DNA from: G016234445 sp964438865
Lineage (GTDB): Bacteria; Chloroflexota; Dehalococcoidia; Tepidiformales; Tepidiformaceae
Direction of reading: 5' to 3'
Length of the DNA stretch: 64,000 nt
NCBI GenBank assembly: GCA_964438865.1
Contig: CAYTMI010000013.1
Span: 8,404 to 72,403 of the forward strand
The notes below the pieces were generated by a model. The model searched no databases. It saw only the letters and a program-made list of their open reading frames with translations, and was not told where the DNA came from. Below are positions 53,780 through 60,292 of this stretch, one piece after another. The position numbers and the translations under genes are program-made. The first letter of the stretch is position 1, and every line of letters begins with the position of its first letter.

Positions 53780-54823
53780 CGATTCTTTCCGGTTGGGTTG
53801 TTCGTGCTCGGCTTTGTGGCCGGGGCAGCACTGCTCGGCCGTGAGGCGGCGCCGGCGCATGCCTGCAGAATCGCCGCCTTCCACGAGCGGAACCTGACCG
53901 GCAGCATCGAGAATGCCCAGGTTGTCGCGGTCGGAACGCTGGAAGGCCCACAGGGGGACGCGATTACCCTGGTGGTCGAGGAAGGCCTCAAGGGCGCGGT
54001 TGCCGGGGACCGCCTGACGATTAACAACGCCACGAACTTTGACTGCGACGAGCGAATCGAGCCTGGTCGGCAGAACTACAAGGCCGGCACCCTGGTACTC
54101 GTCTTCCTCATCCCGGACACATTGGGGGTGGCGCAATACAAAGTCGATCGGATCGGCTGGGACATTTTCCGGGTCGCCGGCGATGTCCTCACTCCCTATT
54201 GGGGGAGCCAGTTGACGCCCCTGCCACGGATCGAAGACGTGCGCGGGGCCTTTCGGACCGCAGCGAGGACCCCGTACGACCCGGCCCTGGAGGCCGCTCC
54301 TCCGTGCAGGGCCGCATGGCGCGCGAAGCCCACCGATGCAGGCCAGTGGGCCGGCATGGCCGAGGTGATCGTCATCGCGACGGTCGTCGGGGAGCGGGCC
54401 GGCGCCACGGTGCTTCGGGTCGATGAATCGTTCAAGGGCGGTTTGTACGGCGAGATAACTCTCAACGACCACTACCTTAACCTGAACGAGACAGCCCACT
54501 GCGAACGGACGTTGGTTAACCAGCGTGCTTGGTGGCCGCCGGGCAGGCGCGTGGCAGCGATGCTCGTCCGCGACGAATTTGGAGTGGCAGAGTGGCGGGG
54601 GGCCGCCCAGGGCAGCGCCGTATGGTCGGTCAACGACTCGAACTTTGTGCGCTACGGGGGCATCCCGCTGCTGAGCGAAGTCCGTCAGGCCACCACCTAC
54701 GCGGGGTTCCAGCCGAGCCTTGGCCAATCGGACGAAGGGTTGCGGCGGGTCACTGTAGCCCTCGTAGCCGTTCTGGCCGTCGCTGTCCTGGTGATGGCGA
54801 CATGGCTTCGGGTTCGCAGGTAG
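53768..54823 (+). CDS. Secreted, C-terminally anchored protein with two NTR-like domains, copy 2
   Basis: 351 residues, a clear paralogue of the preceding gene over its whole length. Same signal peptide pattern (LFVLGFVAGAALLG, then AHAC), same two domains (AQVVAVGTLEGPQGDAI and AEVIVIATVVGERAGATV), and the same C-terminal helix and RVRR tail. It lacks the Pro/Ser-rich linker of copy 1, so the stalk is shorter. The second domain has diverged most (DHYLNLNETAHCERT against DSYFLIEKSCDRIM). Confidence 0.75.
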   Translation: MGMRRFFPVGLFVLGFVAGAALLGREAAPAHACRIAAFHERNLTGSIENAQVVAVGTLEGPQGDAITLVVEEGLKGAVAGDRLTINNATNFDCDERIEPGRQNYKAGTLVLVFLIPDTLGVAQYKVDRIGWDIFRVAGDVLTPYWGSQLTPLPRIEDVRGAFRTAARTPYDPALEAAPPCRAAWRAKPTDAGQWAGMAEVIVIATVVGERAGATVLRVDESFKGGLYGEITLNDHYLNLNETAHCERTLVNQRAWWPPGRRVAAMLVRDEFGVAEWRGAAQGSAVWSVNDSNFVRYGGIPLLSEVRQATTYAGFQPSLGQSDEGLRRVTVALVAVLAVAVLVMATWLRVRR

Positions 54824-54853
54824 ACGAGCCGGCGGTCCCCCGCGGGGTCATGG

Positions 54854-56290
54854 TCAACCATGCGCCGCCACGTTCGCGCTCGGCCCCGTACTTGCGGCAT
54901 CGAGCCGGACGACCTCGCCTTCGTGCGCCCAGAACGACGACGGTCCGAGGTCGTCGTTGATCGCGAACGGTCCGTGGGCGACGGTGATGACGCTCCCGAA
55001 GTAGACCTTCTTCCCCGCGCGGATCACCGGCCGCTTGCCGCCCGCACCCGGTCCAACTTCCACGTGCGTTGGTATCGCCTGTACCGAGCCGATGACCCCG
55101 GCCGTGACTTCGGTCGTCGCGGATAGGCGCCCCCCGACGATGCGCCCCCCGCTCGGGACCTCCACCCGCCCCGCCTCGACCTGGCTGTGAAGGATCTCCC
55201 GCTGCACTTTGACGGTCCCCTTCGCGATCAGGTGAACGCTGTGCAGGTATTGCGCCACCACGTCCTTCCCCGCCTCGATCGAAGTGTGTTCGTCGCCGGT
55301 GATGGCCCGGGCCATGATGTCGCCCCCCGCGATGATGGTGGCGCGGTCGACCAGTCCTTGGACGGTCACGGTCCCGGTCGCGCGGACCCGGAACCCCGGT
55401 TGGACATCGCCGTGGATGATGACGTCGCCGGTGAAATCGATGTTGCCGACGGAGAAGTCGACGTCCTTCTTCACGTCGTAGAAGGGCAGCACGTCGACGC
55501 GCTCCCCCGCAAGGACCGGCCGGCCCGCCTGCGTTGCTACGAGCGTCTCGCCCTCCACCCCGGTGCCCTTGCCCTGGTGCTTGGAAAGCGGGTGGTCGCG
55601 AACCCGCACGACCACCACTTCGTTGCCCATCACGTCGCGCCCATTCTTGCCCTCGACAGGCGGCGAGCGGCGAGCGAGCAGCGTCCCGGCTTCGACCCAT
55701 CGCTGGATCACGAACGACCGGTAATCGACCGAACCGTCGTCGTGTTCGCTGGGGACGATCGAGGGGTTGGTTTCGAAGAGGTATTCAACTTCAGCCTGGC
55801 GACAGTTCACCGCCAGATCCCCGCGAGCGACCAGCACCGGCGCCTCAAGCGCCCGGCCGCTCCCGAACGACGACACTACCTCTTCCTGCACTCCATGGGT
55901 CACGGCGGCGGCAGCTATCGCCTGGCGGAGATCGTCGGCGGTCACCAATGGCGAGTCGTCACCTTCGGCGACGGGAGCAGGCACCACGTATGCCGCCATC
56001 CGTGACGGCGAGGCCTTGACGATCCAGGGCGTGTCCGGCTCGAAGTGCAGCGCCGCCACCACGACCGGCGCCGTCGGGGCCTCGCGTGCGGCGCTGAAGA
56101 CGGCCGCCGAGATGATCGAATCGACCGGGCCATCGTTCAGCGCGGCCAGGATGTCGGCGCCAGACGGGAGTTCGCCGGCGGCCCCGCTGACCACCGTCAG
56201 CTCCATTGCCGCTCCGGCGAGCTTCAGCGCGAAGCCTCCCGAACCGGCGCTGGCCCCCGCCACATGCTCCGAGACAGACAGCGCACCCAT
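54854..56290 (-). CDS. DUF342/FapA-family protein
   Basis: 478 residues. The centre has the repetitive beta-helix of DUF342 (FapA): VDFSVGNIDFTGDVIIHGDV, GFRVRATGTVTVQGLVDRAT, IIAGGDIMARAITG, IEAGKDVVAQYLHS and VEAGRVEVPSGGRIVGG. The N-terminal region (about 1-180) is alpha/beta with NPSIVPSEHDDGSVDYRSF, also family-typical. Function unknown; in other bacteria such genes often sit near motility genes. Here it is some 44 kb from fliM. Confidence 0.82.
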   Translation of the reverse strand: MGALSVSEHVAGASAGSGGFALKLAGAAMELTVVSGAAGELPSGADILAALNDGPVDSIISAAVFSAAREAPTAPVVVAALHFEPDTPWIVKASPSRMAAYVVPAPVAEGDDSPLVTADDLRQAIAAAAVTHGVQEEVVSSFGSGRALEAPVLVARGDLAVNCRQAEVEYLFETNPSIVPSEHDDGSVDYRSFVIQRWVEAGTLLARRSPPVEGKNGRDVMGNEVVVVRVRDHPLSKHQGKGTGVEGETLVATQAGRPVLAGERVDVLPFYDVKKDVDFSVGNIDFTGDVIIHGDVQPGFRVRATGTVTVQGLVDRATIIAGGDIMARAITGDEHTSIEAGKDVVAQYLHSVHLIAKGTVKVQREILHSQVEAGRVEVPSGGRIVGGRLSATTEVTAGVIGSVQAIPTHVEVGPGAGGKRPVIRAGKKVYFGSVITVAHGPFAINDDLGPSSFWAHEGEVVRLDAASTGPSANVAAHG

Positions 56291-56432
56291 GACACCACCC
56301 GGCGTTCATTCGCCATATCAATCATCGGCAGACGTGATGGTTCGCCCAGCCCCACCGTGCGCGACGGCTCGGCCGGGGACGCTCGGCGGGAAACGGCAGT
56401 GGGTGGGGAACACGAAAGCTCCGCCCTTGTCC

Positions 56433-56469
56433 AAGCGGGCTATCGGAAAGCAGCGGGCAATGGCGACCC
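56433..56469. repeat. tRNA-Asp 3'-end direct repeat, distal copy (att-like)
   Basis: 37 bases ending in ATGGCGACCCCG that match 57484-57520 at 31 positions. The last 12 bases equal the 3' end of tRNA-Asp including CCA; the rest matches the flank downstream of the tRNA. It forms a direct repeat 1051 bases away with the SGNH gene between the copies, the geometry of attL/attR after integration into a tRNA gene. Confidence 0.7.
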
Positions 56470-56514
56470 CGGCCCTCGTTATCCCAGCGGCCTCGATGGT
56501 CCCCGGACCTCGTT

Positions 56515-57282
56515 TCAGGACGCGGCGACGGGCGGCGCGAACGGCGAGGGCGGGCTCAGGAGCACGCTCATGATCGCGTCAGCTTGAATGCGGTGGCCGG
56601 AAGCGCTCTTGTGCACACCATCTGAATGCCTGAGCGGCCCCTGCTCGTTTGCAGCTTCGAACCCCGGGACGCAGTCGGCAACGAGGAAGTGGTGGTCTCG
56701 CCCAGCTCCCGTCATGTACTCGCGGTGTTCGGCGAGGCGCTTGTTCGCGTTCTTGTTCTCGCGGTCGATGCTGGTGGCGAGAGGAGGAGCGTAGAGCACC
56801 ACAACAGTGAGGCCCTCCCGCTGGGCGAGTTGCCGCATGATCTCGAGCTGGATGCCCGTAACTTCTTCCTCTGTCGAAAGAGGCTCGGCGCCGATGATTC
56901 GCCGGGCGAGCCACCGGCCCATGTGGTTCATGCGCGCGGGCGCTCCTTCCGCGCTGGCAGTCTTGCGTTCGAAGCGAATCTCGACCTTCCTGAACAGGCG
57001 GTAGGCACGTTCCCCATACCGCCTTCGGACCCGTTGTCCGACCGTGGCCACGATGAAGTGATAAGCCCCGAACGAGAAAACAACGAGGTCAGGCGGGTTC
57101 TTCTGGAGTGCATCCTGTACTCGCGGGACCGCCTTGGGCCCGACCGGGACGACGGGCAGGTTGACCACGTCTACCGGTTCGTCGACTACCGCGCCGAGCT
57201 CCCGTCCTACCAGCTGGGGCCACGCCTGGGACGGGTCGCCGAGGCTCGACCCGGTGGTGTCGCTCGAACCGATGACGAGCAT
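56515..57282 (-). CDS. SGNH/GDSL-family hydrolase between tRNA-derived repeats
   Basis: 255 residues from ATG 57282 (residue 19 of a longer frame). Block I reads MLVIGSSDTTGSS, with Ser in place for catalysis; PDLVVFSFGAYHFI is the strand with the block II/III region; and HSDGVHKSASGHRIQADAI carries the D-x-x-H-type end block. No signal peptide. A long central helix region is Arg-rich. It is related in layout to the protein at 21761. It is the only gene between the two tRNA-Asp 3'-end repeats. No integrase is present. Confidence 0.72.
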   Translation of the reverse strand: MLVIGSSDTTGSSLGDPSQAWPQLVGRELGAVVDEPVDVVNLPVVPVGPKAVPRVQDALQKNPPDLVVFSFGAYHFIVATVGQRVRRRYGERAYRLFRKVEIRFERKTASAEGAPARMNHMGRWLARRIIGAEPLSTEEEVTGIQLEIMRQLAQREGLTVVVLYAPPLATSIDRENKNANKRLAEHREYMTGAGRDHHFLVADCVPGFEAANEQGPLRHSDGVHKSASGHRIQADAIMSVLLSPPSPFAPPVAAS

Positions 57283-57483
57283 GCGCAACGCAGTACCCTC
57301 CTCAGCCGAAGGCTCGCTGGAGACGCATCGTGGCACGTCCGGGAACGGCAGGGAAGTCGCTACAGCAGTGCCGGCAGGCTATGAACGACGCGCGAGTCAC
57401 GTCCCACCGCGGGCGGGTCGCTACTTGACGTAACGCGTAGTTCTATGCTGCTGACGGCGAACGAGAAGAGCTCGCCAGAGATG

Positions 57484-57520
57484 GCGGGCTTTCGGAAACT
57501 ACCGGAAAATGGCGACCCCG
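57484..57520. repeat. tRNA-Asp 3'-end direct repeat, tRNA-side copy (att-like)
   Basis: The copy that includes the real 3' end of tRNA-Asp (from 57510). Differences from 56433-56469 are at six positions, all in the part beyond the tRNA. A CGCCA-TCTC-TGGCG hairpin on the minus strand lies just next to it and could end the tRNA transcript. Confidence 0.7.
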
Positions 57521-57586
57521 AGCAGATTCGAACTGCCGATCTCCACCTTGACAGGGTGGCATGTTAGGCCGCTACACCACGGGGCC
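57510..57586 (-). tRNA. tRNA-Asp (anticodon GTC)
   Basis: 77 bases including CCA. Acceptor GGCCCCG pairs with CGGGGTC (one G-C to G-U exception), the anticodon stem-loop is CCACC-CTGTCAA-GGTGG with GTC, the T arm has GGCAG-TTCGAAT-CTGC, and the discriminator is G. G at position 73 with GTC anticodon is normal for aspartate. Its 3' end has been duplicated at 56458-56469 (see repeats). Confidence 0.95.
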
Positions 57587-57695
57587 GCGCGGCAACATCA
57601 CTCATCCTATGGGCGCCCCCGCCGACGGGCAAGCCGAAACCGAGGCCGCGACCGACTCCCGCGCCTTCCGTATGATGCGCCATGGAGGAGCCGCC

Positions 57696-58379
57696 ATGAC
57701 CGACGCGTCCCCCGGGCTGTTCGAGACCATCTACACCACGCGCGCACTCCGCCGCTTCAAGCCTGACCCGATCCCGGAGGATGTCCTCTTCCAGTTGTTC
57801 GATGCCGCCATCCGGGCGTCTTCTGGCCAGAACGTCCAGGACTGGCGCTTCGTCGTCGTCACCGACCCCGCCGTGAAGCGCGAGATGCAGTCGTGGTCGG
57901 AGGAGGCGTGGAAGCGCTACCAGCCGCAGTACGCCGCCGACCCCGCCGCCATCGACGCCCTCCCGCGGACGAAGCGGCTCTCCCTCCGCAGCGTCGAGCA
58001 CCTCTCGCACCACCTCGCAGAGGTGCCGGCGATCGTGGTGGTCTGCGGGCTGAAGGGGCGCCATTCGACCCCCGGCGGCAGCACCTTCCCGGCCGTCCAG
58101 AACCTGATGCTGGCCGCCCGCGCGCTTGGCCTCGGAGGGTCGGTGTTCAACCTTGCCCTCCGTCGCGACCGCCTCCACGAGATGCTCGGCATCCCGGAGA
58201 ACAACGAGATCTACTGTCTCCTGCCGATCGGCTATCCCACCGACAAGCCAGGGCCCGTCCGCCGGAAGCCGGTCAAGGACGTGGTCTACCGCGAGCGTTT
58301 CGGCCAGGCGTGGGACTTCGCCGCGCAACAGCCAGAGAGCGGCTGGCAGGGCCGCTGGGTCCCGGGCGGGACCGCCTGA
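57696..58379 (+). CDS. Nitroreductase-family flavoprotein
   Basis: 227 residues from ATG 57696, behind GGAGGAG. FMN-binding segments are TIYTTRALRRFKPDPIPEDVL, AIRASSGQNVQDWRFVVV, AVQNLMLAARALGLGGSVFNLA and LLPIGYPTDKPGP. It differs from the nitroreductase at 33965 in the C-terminal region. Upstream in-frame sequence reads through the tRNA and is not coding. Convergent with the enoyl-CoA hydratase gene. Confidence 0.88.
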   Translation: MTDASPGLFETIYTTRALRRFKPDPIPEDVLFQLFDAAIRASSGQNVQDWRFVVVTDPAVKREMQSWSEEAWKRYQPQYAADPAAIDALPRTKRLSLRSVEHLSHHLAEVPAIVVVCGLKGRHSTPGGSTFPAVQNLMLAARALGLGGSVFNLALRRDRLHEMLGIPENNEIYCLLPIGYPTDKPGPVRRKPVKDVVYRERFGQAWDFAAQQPESGWQGRWVPGGTA

Positions 58380-58388
58380 TCCTCGGCC

Positions 58389-59195
58389 CTACCACCCCTT
58401 GAACTGCGGCTCCCGCTTTTCCACGAACGCCCTTGGGCCCTCGCGCGCGTCCTCGGTTGACTGCGCCACGAACATCGCCATCTGGGCGAAGTCCAGGTGG
58501 TCGTCGAAGGAGATGTTCGCCGAGCGGTAGACCATCTTCTTCGAAAGCTGGACCGCCGTGGCCGGCCCGCGTGCGATCTGCTTCGCGTACTCCTTCACCC
58601 GCGGCATCAGTTCGTCCGGTTCGTAGACGGCCATCAGGTAGCCCATCTCCAGCGCTTCTTGCGCGGTGATCATCTTGCCCGTCCAGATCATGTCCAGGGC
58701 GCGCTGCGTCCCGATGATGCGCGGCAGGGTGTAGGTGCCGCCGTCGCCGGGGAAGAGGCCCATGCGCACGTACGTCATGCCCATGCGCGCGGTCGTACTG
58801 GCGAAGCGGATGTCCGCCATCGTCGCCATGTCCATCCCCGCGCCCGCGGCTGCCCCGTTGATCGCGGCGATGTAGGGCTTCTCCAGCTGGATCAGCGCCC
58901 GCGGGATGGGGTGGACGCGGTCGCGCAGGCTGTGGCGCCGGGTGGCGACGGTCGCCTCGGTCCGCAGGACGCCGCTCCCGCTCACCTCGGCGGCGACGTT
59001 CATGCCGCTGCAGAAGCCGCGCCCGGCGCCGGTGATGATGATCGCGCGGACGCCGGCATCCTGGTCGGCCGCGACGATGGCGGCGTGCCATTCGGTCAGC
59101 ATCTGGTTGTCGAAGGCGTTGAGGCGCTCCGGCTTGTTCAGAGTGATGGTCGCGACGCCGTCGTCGACGTCGTAGAGGATCGCTTCGTAGGACAC
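58389..59195 (-). CDS. Enoyl-CoA hydratase/isomerase family protein
   Basis: 268 residues of the crotonase fold from GTG 59195. Oxyanion-hole segments are GAGRGFCSGMN and AAINGAAAGAGMDMATMADIRFAS; the second loop reads MGLFPGDGGTYTLPRIIG, where the usual catalytic Glu of enoyl-CoA hydratase is not obvious (Gly/Asp). So the reaction may be hydration, isomerisation or another crotonase chemistry. A/E-rich C-terminal helix is normal. It is likely a beta-oxidation or aromatic-CoA step. Confidence 0.88.
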   Translation of the reverse strand: MSYEAILYDVDDGVATITLNKPERLNAFDNQMLTEWHAAIVAADQDAGVRAIIITGAGRGFCSGMNVAAEVSGSGVLRTEATVATRRHSLRDRVHPIPRALIQLEKPYIAAINGAAAGAGMDMATMADIRFASTTARMGMTYVRMGLFPGDGGTYTLPRIIGTQRALDMIWTGKMITAQEALEMGYLMAVYEPDELMPRVKEYAKQIARGPATAVQLSKKMVYRSANISFDDHLDFAQMAMFVAQSTEDAREGPRAFVEKREPQFKGW

Positions 59196-59251
59196 GTGGG
59201 TGCTCCGGGGTGTTGGTGTGCCGATTCTACGCGGCGGCGGCGCCTCGCGCG

Positions 59252-59656
59252 TCAGCCCGTCACAAACGCCTCCGGCGAGACCGCCACGCCGGGGAACGCG
59301 GCGAGCACCTGCTTGTCGAACGTGACCAGCCGGACCGAGAGCTGCCTCGCGAGGACAACGAACTCGAGGTCGTAAGCGCTGATCCTGTTGTCGACCGAAA
59401 GCGCGAGCACATCCGTCGCCGTTACCAGCCGCTCTCGCCCGAGCAGCATGCGCTGCGCCACCACGCAGGCCGCCAGCGCGCGTTGAAGGCTCATGTCTTG
59501 TTGCCGCATATGGCCCAGGAGCGCGTTCCGATACTCGCTCCTCCAGAGCAAGGGCGCCGTCCATGCGGGGTCCTTCTCAAACACCTGCGCTGCCAGCTCA
59601 GAGTTGGGGCTGCGGATGGTGGCGTACACCACAAGCTGAGTGTCGGCGACGATCAC
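59252..59656 (-). CDS. PIN-domain toxin (VapC-type)
   Basis: 134 residues. The four acidic residues of PIN nucleases are present: Asp5 in MIVADTQ, Glu41 in WRSEYRN, Asp96 in SAYDLEF and Asp114 in TFDKQV. It should cut RNA when freed from its antitoxin. Starts at ATG overlapping the stop of the antitoxin at 59653 (ATGA). Upstream are two antitoxin-like genes. The order is antitoxin, antitoxin, toxin on the minus strand. Confidence 0.85.
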   Translation of the reverse strand: MIVADTQLVVYATIRSPNSELAAQVFEKDPAWTAPLLWRSEYRNALLGHMRQQDMSLQRALAACVVAQRMLLGRERLVTATDVLALSVDNRISAYDLEFVVLARQLSVRLVTFDKQVLAAFPGVAVSPEAFVTG

Positions 59657-59889
59657 GGCCGGCCTTCGGTGATGAAGCGGCGGACTTCCTCCTCGTTCAC
59701 CCAGATGCCCTCAGCTTCCTGTTCCGCCACGAAGGCGCGCAGCTCCCCCGGGGTTAACGGACGCTCTCCCACCGCGGTCGCGAGGAGGTCGATGACTTCG
59801 CGATTGAGACTCCGCCGGTGGCGCCTCGCTTGTTGGCGCAGCTTTTCGTGCAGCTCCTCGGGGACGTTCTTCAGCGTCAGCGTGGCCAT
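59653..59889 (-). CDS. Ribbon-helix-helix antitoxin (FitA/VapB-like), partner of the toxin
   Basis: 78 residues, starting ATG 59889 behind GGAGG. N-terminal MATLTLKNVPEELHEKLRQQARRHRRSLNREVIDLL is the DNA-binding ribbon-helix-helix. The C-terminal tail (about 45-78, Glu-rich) should wrap the toxin. The stop overlaps the toxin start. A longer frame upstream exists but only translates the operator repeat. Confidence 0.85.
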   Translation of the reverse strand: MATLTLKNVPEELHEKLRQQARRHRRSLNREVIDLLATAVGERPLTPGELRAFVAEQEAEGIWVNEEEVRRFITEGRP

Positions 59890-59923
59890 CGATGCCTCCA
59901 AAACGGATGCGTTTCGCATCCAT
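59885..59923. repeat. 39-base repeat with operator, copy A (toxin-side antitoxin)
   Basis: Identical to 60184-60222. It holds the ribosome-binding site and start codon of the antitoxin at 59889 and the palindrome GGATGCG-TTT-CGCATCC (59905-59921), the likely binding site for the antitoxin itself. Autoregulation of such operons by the antitoxin is general knowledge. Confidence 0.8.
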
Positions 59924-59927
59924 CCTA

Positions 59928-60188
59928 TCACTTCCTCAAGGGCCGCCCTTCCTCGATGAGCTCGCGGACGAGGCTGTGATCCAGCCAGATGCCCTTCGCG
60001 CGCAGCTGTTCCCGGGTCGCGCGAATCCGTTCGGCTACCCGCCGTATCTCCTCATCACTCCGCAAGGCGATCGAAGCCTGGAGTTGGGAGATCGCTTCCT
60101 GGTTCAGGCTCCGGTGGTGCTCGGCCGCCTGCCTCTTCAACCGCTCGACAAGCTCTTCCGGCACGTTCTTGAGCGTCAGCGTCGCCAT
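59928..60188 (-). CDS. Second, tandem ribbon-helix-helix antitoxin-like protein
   Basis: 86 residues. N-terminal MATLTLKNVPEELVERLKRQ closely matches the antitoxin at 59653, but the C-terminal half (about 45-86) differs: EEIRRVAERIRATREQLRAKGIWLDHSLVREL. No toxin follows it directly; the next gene is the other antitoxin. It probably arose by duplication with its operator and diverged, so it may bind a different toxin or act as a spare or decoy antitoxin. Confidence 0.8.
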   Translation of the reverse strand: MATLTLKNVPEELVERLKRQAAEHHRSLNQEAISQLQASIALRSDEEIRRVAERIRATREQLRAKGIWLDHSLVRELIEEGRPLRK

Positions 60189-60222
60189 CGATGCCTCCAA
60201 AACGGATGCGTTTCGCATCCAT
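60184..60222. repeat. 39-base repeat with operator, copy B (distal antitoxin)
   Basis: Second copy of the operator block, with palindrome at 60204-60220. Here the symmetry extends further, to a 31-base inverted repeat (60197-60227; arms CCAAAA-c-GGATGCG), whose arm overlaps the ribosome-binding site of the gene at 59928. Confidence 0.8.
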
Positions 60223-60292
60223 TTTGGCACCATCGGCCTGACGCAGCAACAAACTCCACGGCCCCGAGCGCCGGGGGCTCTAAACTGGATCC

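Noticed and set aside
59890..59931. Longer antitoxin start that translates the operator repeat
   Set aside because: Both antitoxins show the same extra residues only because the 39-base repeat is shared; the ATG after GGAGG is the better start.
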